From Kutzneria sp. CA-103260 (GTDB taxonomy: Bacteria; Actinomycetota; Actinomycetes; Mycobacteriales; Pseudonocardiaceae), in NCBI RefSeq assembly GCF_018263855.1, contig NZ_CP073318.1, positions 5,456,001 to 5,520,000 of the forward strand: DNA of 64,000 nt, written 5' to 3'. Position numbers and translations under genes: made by a program. Shown here piece after piece: positions 24,804 to 34,100 of this stretch (position 1 is the first letter of the stretch; each line of letters begins with the position of its first letter). Under the pieces are notes generated by a model. The model searched no databases. It worked only from the letters and a program-made list of their open reading frames with translations, and had not been told where the DNA came from.

Positions 24804-24933
24804 CCGATCCGGTCCGCGACGCCCAGCACACGCCGACCACGGCTTCCGTCATCAGCGCACCGGCCCGATTGCTGTCCACCGCGCGCCGTCGGCACTTGTT
24901 CGTCACCCCAGGCACGCTCCAAACGCTGGCACA

Positions 24934-24982
24934 CCGTCCTGGTCGTCGACGCTGGACCTACCAGCGTCGACGACCAGGACGG
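24934..24982. terminator. Perfect 22-bp hairpin upstream of tyrS
   Basis: CCGTCCTGGTCGTCGACG then CTGG (24934-24955) is exactly mirrored by 24961-24982 across a 5-base loop (ACCTA). The stem is very GC-rich and has no T-run on either side. It lies 90 bp before tyrS. It could be a terminator that insulates tyrS, or a remnant of a mobile-element end. Confidence 0.45.
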
Positions 24983-25072
24983 CCACCGTGACGGCTGCGC
25001 GAAAACAGCGGCGTCCGGTCACGACCTCCCGTTAGTATCGGCTCGTCGTGACGATCTACCAGGAGTGCGCTG

Positions 25073-26464
25073 ATGAGCCGGCTGAGCCAGTCAATTGACC
25101 GCGTGACCGCGCTGCTCGAGGACGCGGATCTGGCGGGCGACGCGGCCGTGCGCGAGCTGCTGGCCGAGACCACCCGGCGCCGGAGCCTCGACCTGTCCGA
25201 CCTCACGCTCGCCGAGCAGGCGGCCCTGATCGGCGCGCGTTCGCAGGAGCTGCAGCCATCCACCGAGGCGCTGGCCGAACGGCTGGCCAAGGCCGCGGGC
25301 GAGGGCCGGCCGTTCGTCGCCAAGTTCGGCATCGACCCGACCGGGGCCGAGGTGCACCTGGGGCACACGGTGCCGATGCTGATCCTCGGCCGCTTCCAGC
25401 GCATGGGCCACCAGGTCGTGTTCATCGTCGGCGACATGACGGCCAAGATCGGCGACCCGTCCGGCCGCTCCGACGACCGGCCGGCCCTGACCGACGAGCG
25501 CATCGCGGCCAACCTGGCCACCTACCGCCAGCAGGTCAGCCCGTTCTTCGACTTCGACCGCGCCCAGTTCCGGCACAACGGGGACTGGCTGCGCCAGGTC
25601 ACCCTGCCGCGGGTCATCGAGATCCTGTCGCAGATCCCGGTGTCCATGCCGCTGCAGCGGGAGGACTTCCGCAAGCGCCTGGACGCCGGGCAGGGCCTGT
25701 CGATGGCCGAGCTGGCGTACTCGGTGGTGATGGCGCTGGACTCGGTCGAGACCAACTGCGACCTCGAGGTCGGCGGCATCGACCAGTTCCTCAACATGCA
25801 GATGTGCCGCAAGGTCATGGACATCTGCGGCCAGACCCCGGAGCTGGTGGTCGCCACGTCGCTGATCGAGGGCACCGACGGCGCCGGCACCAAGATGAGC
25901 AAGTCCCGGGGCAACTACGTGCCGCTGGTCGCCCCGCCGGGCGAGATCTTCGGCCGGATCATGTCGGTGCCCGACCGGCTGGTGGACCCCTACCTGCGGG
26001 CGCTGTCGGAGTGGGCGGACGCCGAGCTGGCGGTCGTCGGCGCACGGGTGGCCGCCGGCTCCCTGCACCCGATGGACCTGAAGAAGATCCTGGCCGGGGA
26101 GATCACCGCGGCCATCCACGGTGTGGACGCGGCGATGAAGGCCCGCGAGGAGTTCGTCGCCCGCTTCTCCCGGCGTGTGTTCGGCGACGTCGACGACCTG
26201 CCCTCGGTCACCGACCTGGACCAGCCGGTGACCGAGGTGGTCAAGGCGCTCGGTTTTGCCAAGAGCAACGGCGACGTCCGCCGGGTCGCACAACAGAACG
26301 GCCTGCGCCTGGTGGTCGAGTCCGACGGCGACCAGGAGACGGTGACGCTGACTGCCGACGACACGCGGGAGCCGCTGGCGGCGCTGGTGGACGGCATGCT
26401 CGCCGGCCGGACCGGCGACTGCTACCTCAAGGTCGGCCGCAAGCTGGCCCGGGTCACCCGCTGA
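25073..26464 (+). CDS. tyrS: Tyrosyl-tRNA synthetase, TyrZ-like type
   Basis: A 463-aa class I aminoacyl-tRNA synthetase charging tRNA-Tyr in the cytoplasm. It shows FGIDPTGAEVHLGHT (HIGH motif) near 85-95, GDMTAKIGDPSGRSDDRP near 123, GGIDQFLNMQMC near 243, KMSKS near 280, and a C-terminal S4-like domain (KSNGDVRRVAQQNGLRLVVE) near 400-425. The wording around HLGH and GDPSG follows the TyrZ-type branch, which often occurs as a second, accessory copy. Its 3' end overlaps the convergent last ACP gene of the NRPS/PKS cluster by 11 bp. An accessory TyrRS beside a cluster that uses tyrosine-derived 4-hydroxyphenylglycine could be self-resistance; this is a hypothesis, and it may simply be the housekeeping gene. 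Start ATG 25073 with AGGAG upstream. Confidence 0.92.
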   Translation: MSRLSQSIDRVTALLEDADLAGDAAVRELLAETTRRRSLDLSDLTLAEQAALIGARSQELQPSTEALAERLAKAAGEGRPFVAKFGIDPTGAEVHLGHTVPMLILGRFQRMGHQVVFIVGDMTAKIGDPSGRSDDRPALTDERIAANLATYRQQVSPFFDFDRAQFRHNGDWLRQVTLPRVIEILSQIPVSMPLQREDFRKRLDAGQGLSMAELAYSVVMALDSVETNCDLEVGGIDQFLNMQMCRKVMDICGQTPELVVATSLIEGTDGAGTKMSKSRGNYVPLVAPPGEIFGRIMSVPDRLVDPYLRALSEWADAELAVVGARVAAGSLHPMDLKKILAGEITAAIHGVDAAMKAREEFVARFSRRVFGDVDDLPSVTDLDQPVTEVVKALGFAKSNGDVRRVAQQNGLRLVVESDGDQETVTLTADDTREPLAALVDGMLAGRTGDCYLKVGRKLARVTR

Positions 26465-26684
26465 CGACGCCGAGATAGGACCGGAAGAAGTCGCCGAAGC
26501 TGGCCGCGCTGATCATCTCGAAGGTGTCGACCTCGATCGCGGTCTCCTCTTCGAGGCCGGCCATCAGCGCGACCGCCTTCAGCGAGTCGCCGCCCAGGCC
26601 GTGGAACGAGTCGGCGGCCGTCACCGGCCCGCCGAACACCCGGCCGGCGACGGCCAGCAGCTTGTCGAACCGCTCGTCTTCCAT
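26454..26684 (-). CDS. Free-standing acyl/peptidyl carrier protein
   Basis: A 76-aa carrier protein with the phosphopantetheine attachment motif FHGLGGDSLKAVALMA, Ser34. The ATG at 26684 overlaps the stop of the dehydrogenase gene by one base (TGATG), so the two are translationally coupled; a GTG at 26687 is also in frame. It is the last gene of the long leftward operon and runs into the 3' end of tyrS by 11 bp. The GGDS motif is of the PCP/NRPS-associated type and differs from the TSM motif of the other free ACP (29364), so the two carriers probably have different partners, for example before and after oxidation by the dehydrogenase. Confidence 0.88.
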   Translation of the reverse strand: MEDERFDKLLAVAGRVFGGPVTAADSFHGLGGDSLKAVALMAGLEEETAIEVDTFEMISAASFGDFFRSYLGVVSG

Positions 26685-27772
26685 CACACCACTCTCGTTC
26701 GAAAATCGTCGGGGCCGCGGCCCCGCAGCAGCTCACGGTGCCGGGACAGCGCGGCGCGGACCTCGGCGAGGTCCCGCACCGGGAACTCGACCGGCACGTC
26801 CGGGCCCAGCTCGGGCAGCATCGTCGCGGCGGCGCCGGTGAACCGGATCCGGTCGCGCTCCACGGAAACCGAGTCCTGCTCGGCCCAGACCTGGTTGGCC
26901 GCCACCGCGTCGTCCTCGGTGACGCCGGCCGGCAGCCGCAGCGCGATCCGGCGCGATCCGACCGTCACCGGATAGCCGCCAGGCCGGCCCATCGGTCCCG
27001 GCAGGTGGGTGTGGACGGTGGCGTCGCCGACCACATCGAACAGGGTTCGGGCCGCGGACAGGCCCGTGACCTGGTTCGCCTCCTGCCGCCGCACCCGCCG
27101 CTGCGCTTCGAGCAGCGGCACGGCCGGCACTCGCTTCCCCGCCACGTACACCACGGCTTCGTGGTCGGGGTTCGCGGGTGCGTGCAGGTGCAGGTGGTGG
27201 GCGAGCATCGCCAGCTCACCGGCCTCGGCGTCCTCGGCCAGCCGGGCCCGCGCGGCGGCGGCGAGCACGGCGACGTTTCCGATGCCTGCGAACACCGGAA
27301 TCCCCAACGCGGACAACACCGGATTGACCGCGTCGGGAAACGCCGCGTTGAGGAACAGGCTGTCCGGCGCCGCCTCGGCGACCGCCCGTGCCGCGGCCTC
27401 GGCCAACTCGACGTGGAACGGCAGGGTCACGCCGAATCCCGCACGCCGGGTGAACTCGGTCCAGGCCGACGGTCGCGCGGTCCCCTCCCACGGGGACTGC
27501 GTCGACGCGCACAACAGCACCGCGTCCGGCACGACCTCGGCCACCACCGACGCCAGGTCCTCGGTTCGCCAGGTCGGCAGCGTGATCCCCCGGAAGGTGA
27601 CCGGATTCCCACCGGTCGCCGCCCGCACGCGGGAAACCTGGCCGATTTCTCCCACCACCGAGGCGTCCCGGCCGACCACGGTCACCCGGATCGGCCGCGT
27701 CGCCACCGCCGCGAGGCTGTAGCAGACCACTCGGGCCAGTGAACCGCTGCCGAGGACAAGGAAGTCGGTCAT
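26684..27772 (-). CDS. NAD(P)-binding dehydrogenase of opine/saccharopine-like type
   Basis: A 362-aa protein starting with a Rossmann nucleotide-binding loop (MTDFLVLGSGSLARVVCYSL), followed by a C-terminal domain (FLNAAFPDAVNPVLSALGIPVFAGIGNVA, HHLHLHAPANPDHEAVVYVAGKRVP). I recognise the fold as an opine/saccharopine-dehydrogenase-like NAD(P) enzyme, not a known subfamily. It overlaps the FkbH gene by 4 bp (ATGA) and the following ACP by 1 bp. In methoxymalonyl- and hydroxymalonyl-ACP pathways an FkbH, an ACP and a dehydrogenase act on glyceryl-ACP, so this enzyme may oxidise a carrier-bound hydroxyacid. The acyl-CoA-dehydrogenase-type partner and methyltransferase of those pathways are absent here. 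Confidence 0.7.
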   Translation of the reverse strand: MTDFLVLGSGSLARVVCYSLAAVATRPIRVTVVGRDASVVGEIGQVSRVRAATGGNPVTFRGITLPTWRTEDLASVVAEVVPDAVLLCASTQSPWEGTARPSAWTEFTRRAGFGVTLPFHVELAEAAARAVAEAAPDSLFLNAAFPDAVNPVLSALGIPVFAGIGNVAVLAAAARARLAEDAEAGELAMLAHHLHLHAPANPDHEAVVYVAGKRVPAVPLLEAQRRVRRQEANQVTGLSAARTLFDVVGDATVHTHLPGPMGRPGGYPVTVGSRRIALRLPAGVTEDDAVAANQVWAEQDSVSVERDRIRFTGAAATMLPELGPDVPVEFPVRDLAEVRAALSRHRELLRGRGPDDFRTRVV

Positions 27773-29367
27773 ACGGCGACGGCCGTTCCGGCGTCGGTGG
27801 GCAGTTCCTCGACGAGGATCCGCACCGGGCCCGCCTGGGCGGAGATGTCCCGCAGGAACCGGAGCGCGGCGTCGTTGCGGCCGGTCGCGACGTGCCGGAA
27901 CACCAGCGTGTCGCACTGCCGTTGCACCGCCAGCTCGATGATCCGGGCGATCGTGTTGTCCTCCACGCCGCGGCCCATCGCCGGGCAGCTCACGTAGAAC
28001 GGGTCCACCACGCCGGATCCGTCCGCGAAGCGGACGCCGCAGGCCACCGCGTGGCCGTAGTCGCCGAGCCGGTCGCGCACCTCGCCGACCAGGATGGTGC
28101 TGTCGTCGTCCTCGACGAGGGCGGCCAAGCTGTCCTCGTCGTGGGCGATCCCCAGGGTGAAGTCCTTGGTCTTCTCGGCCATCTCCGCGATTGCCGGCAG
28201 CAGTTCGCCGTCCATCGGCCGCCAGTCGACGGACACGCCGAGACCTGCGATGTAACCGGCGAGCGACACGGGCGCGGCCGGCTCCCCGGCGGCCACGGCC
28301 GGCGTCGGACGCGGCGAGTCGAGCGGCGGGACCTGGTCCCAGACGGGGCTGCCGACCAGGTTGGCCGCCCACATCTCGGCGTCCGCGCCGATGCCGACCA
28401 CGCCGGTCGGGTCCGGCCAGCTGCCGGCGTCCGCGGTGAGCAGCCGTCCGACAGGAGTCCACGTGTCGTCGACGAATTCCCAGTCATCGACGAGGTCTTC
28501 CCAGCCGTCACCGAACAGCGACCGCACGATCGGCCACATGGCGTCCGGCTGCGCACGGCTGATCGCCACGGTGCGAGACCCGTTGTGGCGCAACTGATCC
28601 AGGATCGGCCTCAGCAGCTCGCCGCCGGACCGCGGACCCGCCCCGTCGCGCAGCAGGCTGTCCACGTCCACCGCGACGACGGAGCCAGCGGGCTGCAGGC
28701 GCAGCCGCAGCAGCCGCGCCGCCTGGTCGGCCAGCCCGGCGAACACCGTGTCGCTGTAAGGGATTCCGGCCAGGCGATGCAGCATCGGCGTGTGCGCGTT
28801 GGCGACGCCGACCGATCGGACCACGGCCTCGGCGTCGAGCAGACCGACGTTGGGCCGGCCGGCGAGCCGGTCGCGCAACGCCTCCCGCACCATCGTCGCG
28901 GTGGCCACGACCCCGCGGTGCAGGCCGTGGTCGCCGATCCCGAACGGCCGGTCCTCCGGCAGCGCGGGGAGCACGAAAACCAGCGTGGCGTTCCACCGGG
29001 TACTGGCGGCCAGCGCCTCGTCGGCGAGCATGAGCAGCTCGGCGGCGTGGTCCACGTCGTCGGGGTCGTCGAGTCGCGGCGGGCGGCCCCAGCACTCCTC
29101 GAACCGGGGCGCGACCAGCAGGACGTCGGGCTCGGCCTGGGCGGTGGCGCTGCCCGGGTCGACGCACTGCTGGGCGATCTGATTGTACGGGCCGACCTCG
29201 ACGTGCGCAGGCATCCCGCTGTCGTGCAGGGCCAGGCCCAGGTGCGGCACCAGCGGGTCCGCGGTATAGCTGGCCAGCACCGCCACCCGGTACGGCGCGT
29301 CCTCGCGGGCGATCTCTCGCCAGCGCCGCCACGCGTCCACCAGCAGCCGGGCGTCGCCGCCGGTCAC
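27769..29367 (-). CDS. FkbH-family protein with degenerate HAD domain and intact GNAT-like domain
   Basis: A 532-aa member of the FkbH family, which normally dephosphorylates 1,3-bisphosphoglycerate and loads glyceryl onto an ACP. The N-terminal FkbH/SGNH-like part is present (ASYTADPL, VGPYNQIAQQ). In the HAD part only DVDS (near 233) remains of the DLDNTLWGG signature; the SKND position reads SRAQ, the WRPK lysine region reads WTPVG and the FLDDN motif reads GIGADAE. The C-terminal acetyltransferase-like domain is well kept (RDRLGDYG, DPFYVSCPAMGRGVEDN near 455-470), including the Cys used for acyl transfer. The phosphatase step is therefore doubtful, while acyl transfer to a carrier remains likely. 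The GTG start overlaps the ACP stop (GTGA). Confidence 0.85.
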   Translation of the reverse strand: MTGGDARLLVDAWRRWREIAREDAPYRVAVLASYTADPLVPHLGLALHDSGMPAHVEVGPYNQIAQQCVDPGSATAQAEPDVLLVAPRFEECWGRPPRLDDPDDVDHAAELLMLADEALAASTRWNATLVFVLPALPEDRPFGIGDHGLHRGVVATATMVREALRDRLAGRPNVGLLDAEAVVRSVGVANAHTPMLHRLAGIPYSDTVFAGLADQAARLLRLRLQPAGSVVAVDVDSLLRDGAGPRSGGELLRPILDQLRHNGSRTVAISRAQPDAMWPIVRSLFGDGWEDLVDDWEFVDDTWTPVGRLLTADAGSWPDPTGVVGIGADAEMWAANLVGSPVWDQVPPLDSPRPTPAVAAGEPAAPVSLAGYIAGLGVSVDWRPMDGELLPAIAEMAEKTKDFTLGIAHDEDSLAALVEDDDSTILVGEVRDRLGDYGHAVACGVRFADGSGVVDPFYVSCPAMGRGVEDNTIARIIELAVQRQCDTLVFRHVATGRNDAALRFLRDISAQAGPVRILVEELPTDAGTAVAV

Positions 29368-29588
29368 GGTGTCCGCTCCTTGACGTACACGCGGCGGATG
29401 TCGGCGATGGTCTTCATCTCCTTGATCTCCTGCACGCTCGGCGACACGCCGTAGGCCGACTCCAGCGCGACCACGATCTGCACGTGTTTCATGCTGGTCC
29501 AGGTGTCGTAGGAGGACAGCGGCCGGTCGTCGGCCAGGTCGGTCGGGTCCAGGTCCAGGATGGCGCCCACCAGCGCGGTGATCTCCAT
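29364..29588 (-). CDS. Acyl carrier protein of the glyceryl-ACP type
   Basis: A 74-aa carrier (MEITALVGAILDLDPTDLAD) whose attachment serine sits in YDTWTSMKHVQIVVALES (Ser32). Replacing the usual DSL with a xSM motif preceded by Trp is typical of the ACPs that partner FkbH enzymes. The ATG at 29588 is 5 bp after the MbtH stop; the next gene (FkbH) starts inside its stop codon. It probably receives the acyl group handled by the FkbH homologue. Confidence 0.88.
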   Translation of the reverse strand: MEITALVGAILDLDPTDLADDRPLSSYDTWTSMKHVQIVVALESAYGVSPSVQEIKEMKTIADIRRVYVKERTP

Positions 29589-29593
29589 CGCGG

Positions 29594-29779
29594 TCAGCCC
29601 ATCGCGCGGCGCAGGCTGGCCGGACGCATGTCCTGCCACACCTCGGCCACGTGGTCGAGGCACTCCTGCTCCGACCCGGTGAACCCGACGCCGTGCCAGC
29701 CCAGCGGCAGCTCGCGGTCGGCGAGCCAGATCGAGTACTGCTCCTCGTCGTTGCGCACTACGGCGTAGGTGAGTCCCAT
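29594..29779 (-). CDS. MbtH-like protein
   Basis: A 61-aa MbtH-family chaperone that binds and activates NRPS adenylation domains. The family signature is nearly complete: NDEEQYSIWLADRELPLGWH, then GFTGSEQECLDHVAEVWQDMRP and SLR. The ATG at 29779 lies 1 bp after the MFS stop. It could serve any of the five A domains in the window: two in the 53.1-kb NRPS, one in the 40.7-kb NRPS and two free-standing. Confidence 0.95.
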   Translation of the reverse strand: MGLTYAVVRNDEEQYSIWLADRELPLGWHGVGFTGSEQECLDHVAEVWQDMRPASLRRAMG

Positions 29780-29780
29780 G

Positions 29781-31145
29781 TCAGACCTCCGTCTTCTCAG
29801 CAACCTTGGCGGGTTCCTGCTCCGCCACGAAATCGGGCACCGCGGACTCGATGTCCCGGACCGAGCGCAGCGCGAGGCCCACCACCGCGAGCACCGCCAG
29901 CAGGGCGCCGGTGAGCACGTACATCAGGGCAACGCCCGATCCCGGCGTGGTGCCCAGCACGCCGCCGAACACGTCGCCGAGCAGGTGCCCGGGCCGCATC
30001 TGCGGCTCGAAAACCGTGTCGGCCAGCGGGCCGGCGAGCCCGACCGCGATCGGGATGCCGATCCCCTCGACCAGCTGGCGGGTGGCGAACACCCGCCCCT
30101 GGACCTGCGGGTCCACCTTCTCCTGCCAGATCGAGTGACCGTAGGAGTTGATGAACGGCAGGCAGAACCACGTGGTCAGCCAGGCGAACGACCACACCGC
30201 CACGGAGTCGGCGAACCCGAACAGCGCGCGGCCGACGAGCCCGAACACCATGGTGGCGGCCAACATCCGCACCGCCTTGCGGCTGGTCGGCTTCATCACC
30301 GACAGCAGCACCGCACCGACGATGCCGCCGACCGCGCCGATGGAGCTGACCAGGCCGACCTCGTCCACGCTTCCGGTGCGGTCGAGAATGAACGGCGTGA
30401 TCAGCACCGCCCCGAAGCCGGACAGCAGGATCGTCAGGAACTGCACGGTCTCCAGGCCGCGCATGGCCGGCCGGTTCCAGATGTACCGGAAGCCGAAGGC
30501 CATTTCCCGCAGCAGCTCCTGAAAACCCTTGCGCAGCTTGGGTTCCACCACCGGGAAGGCGACCAGGAACACCGTGGCCACCGCGACCGCGTAGGACAGG
30601 CCGTCGATGGCCAGGATGGCTTTCATGCCGATCGACGACAGCACCGGCGCGGCCACGCCGGGCGCGATGACGGCCGGCGCCGACCGGGTGATCGAGAAGA
30701 TCGCCGAGGCCCGCGGGTAGTTGCGGCGGTCCACGATCATCGAGACGGTGGAGATGTAGGCGGGCAGCTGGAAGGCCATCAGCGCGCCGGTGAGCACGTT
30801 GGCCACGAACAGCTCCCACACCTGGATCTGCCCGGTGGCGAACAGCGCCAGCAGCGCGGCCGTCACGACCAGCGAGCCGGCGTCGCTGACCATGATCGTG
30901 GTCCGCCGCCGCCAGCGGTCCACCAACGCGCCGGCCAGCGGACTGAACACCGCGGTCGCGAGCAGCGCGCACATGCTCATGGTGGTCAACTGGGTCGCGC
31001 TACCGGTCTCGTTGTAGACGTAGACGGCGAGCGCGAAATTGGTCATCCGGGTGCCGACGGCCGACAGCAGCTGGCCGGCGGCCAGCACGACCAGCGCGGA
31101 CACCCCGGTGAGCAGCCGGGTCTCCGGCCTGACGCTGACGTTCAC
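29781..31145 (-). CDS. MFS exporter of the NRPS/PKS cluster
   Basis: A 454-aa major facilitator transporter with about twelve membrane segments, loop motif GALVDRWRRRTT near 75 and a C-terminal cytoplasmic tail. The GTG start overlaps the NRPS stop (GTGA) and the MbtH gene follows within 1 bp, so it is embedded in the biosynthetic operon. It is the only exporter seen inside the cluster and is the likely efflux and self-protection pump for the product. Confidence 0.88.
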   Translation of the reverse strand: MNVSVRPETRLLTGVSALVVLAAGQLLSAVGTRMTNFALAVYVYNETGSATQLTTMSMCALLATAVFSPLAGALVDRWRRRTTIMVSDAGSLVVTAALLALFATGQIQVWELFVANVLTGALMAFQLPAYISTVSMIVDRRNYPRASAIFSITRSAPAVIAPGVAAPVLSSIGMKAILAIDGLSYAVAVATVFLVAFPVVEPKLRKGFQELLREMAFGFRYIWNRPAMRGLETVQFLTILLSGFGAVLITPFILDRTGSVDEVGLVSSIGAVGGIVGAVLLSVMKPTSRKAVRMLAATMVFGLVGRALFGFADSVAVWSFAWLTTWFCLPFINSYGHSIWQEKVDPQVQGRVFATRQLVEGIGIPIAVGLAGPLADTVFEPQMRPGHLLGDVFGGVLGTTPGSGVALMYVLTGALLAVLAVVGLALRSVRDIESAVPDFVAEQEPAKVAEKTEV

Positions 31146-34100
31146 AGTTCCTCGTCCTGAATCATCCGGTCGAACTCCGCGGCCAGTTCCCCGAGCATTC
31201 GGTCGACCGTCCGGCCGCGGAACACGTTGTGGCTGTAGTTGGCCTCAATGCGCAGGCCATCGCCGTGCGCGGTCACCATGAAGTCAAGCAGGTTCGGCCA
31301 CGCCGCCCGCTCGTCCATCGAATGCCCGAACGATCCCCGGGCCGGCACGAACCGCTCCGCGCCGGGGGCGGCGTCGTTCAGGCCGAACTCGCCCATGTAG
31401 TTGAAGCTGACCTGGGGCTTGGGCATGTTCCGCAGTCGCTGCCGCACGTCCTGCCACGGACTCTGGTACAACAGCGTGCCGTAGCCGACACCGCCGTCCG
31501 GGGCCCGGTTGAGCTGGTTGCCGACGGACCTCGCCCGCTCCACCGCGCCGGCGTCGGCGGGCACGGTGAACGCGGCCGGATACTGGGTCTGGAACCAGCC
31601 CACCGTCTGGGACACGTCCACGTCGGGCAGGGTGTCGGGTCGGCCGAGCGTGATGATGTACATCGACCCCGAGTCGCCCCCGCTCCACCGGGCGACCTGG
31701 GTCGCCACCGCGGCGGCGAGCAGATGCGGGAAGCGCAGTCCCGACCGGCGGGCCAGCTCGCGCAGCCGCGCGGTCCGGGCCGGCGACACCGCGGTCCGGG
31801 CGATCCGGATGGTGTCGATGGTGACCGGCCGGCCGACCAGGTCGACCGCGAGCGAGCTGTCCGCCGGCCGCCCCTGAGCGAGCCAGAACTCGGTCTCCTG
31901 CCGCAACTCCGGCGACGCCGCGTACTCGACACTGCGCTGGGCCCAGGTGCTCAGCGAGGTGCCGGGCTCCGGCAGCATCGGGTCCTTGCCGGCCTCCAGC
32001 TGGTCGAGCAGCAGTTCGAGCTCGTTGAGCAGGATGCCCCGGGACACGCCGTCCACCGCCAGGTGGTGGTTGAGCAGGAATAGCCGCTGTGGCTCGTCCG
32101 GGCCGAGGTCGAAGTGCATGGCCCGGTGCACCGGGCCGGCCGCCAGATCGAGCGTGGTCTGTGCGGCCGACGTCAGCTCCAGCAGCCGCTCATCCTTGGC
32201 TTGCGGGTCCAAATCGGACAGATCGTGGCACACCAGGTCGATCTGGTCGGGAGTCGGCACGATCTGCGCGGTCCAGGTGTCGCCGGTCCGCTCGTACCGC
32301 GTGCGCAGACTCTCGTGCCGGCGCAGCAACACCGCGAGGGCCTGTTCGACGTGGGCCGGCGCGACCGGCCGGCTCAGCGACACGTAGTACGGGTGGTTGT
32401 AGTGCGAGGGGTTGGGCATCGTGGGGGCGATCTCGTCGAGGAACCAGCGCTGCCCCGGGATGGGCTCGAACGGCCCGCTGTGCTCGGCCGCCGTCGCGCC
32501 CATGCCGCCGCCTGCCGCTCGCGCCAGGGACCTGATGTCCCGATGGGCCAGGATCATTCGCGGCGTGAGCAGGATCCCGGCGCGAGCCGCACGGGACACC
32601 AGCTGGATCGCCAGCAGCGAATCGCCGCCCAGCGCGAAGAAATCCCCGGTGACGCTGACGGTTCGCACCCGCAGCAGGTCGGTCACGATGTCGGCGAGCG
32701 CCTGCTCCTCGGCGGTCTCCGGCGCCACGTGGTCGTCCGCGTCCGTGGAGCCGGATCGGTTACCGGACACGAGTTCCAGCAACGCGCCGGCATCGGTGGC
32801 CCTGGCCAGCTCGCGGGTCACCGCGGCCGGCAGCCGGCGGGCGGTCGGCCCGTACTCGCTCCAGATCGGGGCATCGGGTTCCCCCGCCGGCGCCACCATG
32901 ACGGCCAGATCCGGCGAGGTGGCGTCGAGTTCGCCCGCCGCAGCCTGGTCCCGCACCAGCACGACGCCGTCACGCACGCAGGACAGTCCCTGCGGCGACA
33001 GGAGTTCGCTGCGTGGATGGGCCAGCGCGGCTGGCAACTGTTCGGCAGCTACCGCGATCCGGCGTCCGGCGCGCAGATGTCCCCGCAGGTGGCGGACGAG
33101 TCCGTCGGTCATCGCGACGTTCGGGCCGACGACGACGGTCCGAACCGGCGGGCATTCGGCCAGTGCGAAGGCTATCGCGGTCCCCAGCACCGCATACGCC
33201 TCTCGGCTGTACGGCATGCGGGCGAGGTCGTCGCCGACCGGATCGTCGATCTCGGCCACCCGGAACACCGGCATCTGCTGGCCGAGGTCGGTCACCACGA
33301 CGTCCGGCACGCGCCGGGCGGAGTCGGCGAACCGGCCGGCGGCGCCGGCGAACAGGGCGTCCCAGGTCGGGTCCCGGTACGCCGCCGACGCCGGGCAGAT
33401 CCCGATCACCAATGGCGACTGCGACCACTGCCGGTGCTGCCGGACCGCGTCCAGCAGCTCGTGCAGCGCCCGGTCGAGCGCGGTGATCGCGGCACCCGGT
33501 CGCATCCGTCCACTTGCAACGGTTGGCAGCAAGTCCTGCCACCGCACCAGTAGAACGTTGCGCGCTTCTGGTTCGGCGTGCAGTGGGCCGCTGGGGTCGA
33601 GCAGCGGCTGCACGATCTGGCTGAACGGCGCGAACTCCAGCTCCGCCCGAGCGCCGAACGCGCCCAGCCAGAACTCCACGCCCGCGGTGACGGGCTCGGC
33701 GGTGAAGGTCGACGCCACCCCGATCACCTGCGCCGGCGCGCTCTCGGCCGTGACCGGCAGCAGCGGGGCGACCAGCGGCAAGGAGAAGTCCGCGCCCAGC
33801 GGGACCTCGCCCACCGCGAGGCCGGTGCCGGCGACGGCGTCGGCCAGCAGGGCCTCGAACGCCGCCAGCATCGCCGCCACGGTGGCCGGTTCGAACAGGT
33901 CCGCCGCATAGCGCAGGCTGGCCCGCAGCCGCTCGCCCGACCAGGAAACGGTGAGGAACAGGTCGAAGTCCAGGCCGCTGTCCGGAACGTCCAGCGCCTC
34001 CAACGCAATCCCGCCGACCGCCGCCACGGACGGCTCGATGTAGTTGACGACGCATTGGAACAGCGGGTGGTTCGCGGCGCCGCGGGCCGGCCGCACCTCG

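Larger units (their letters stand above)
24345..25072. other. Intergenic region between RHS toxin operon and tyrS
   Basis: About 730 bp with no convincing intact gene. It holds the RHS promoter on the left, a decayed-looking rightward ORF (24492-24803), a perfect 22-bp hairpin (24934-24982) and the tyrS promoter on the right, with a TAGTAT -10-like hexamer at 25033-25038. AT content is higher in the first 150 bp, as expected for a promoter region. Confidence 0.6.
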
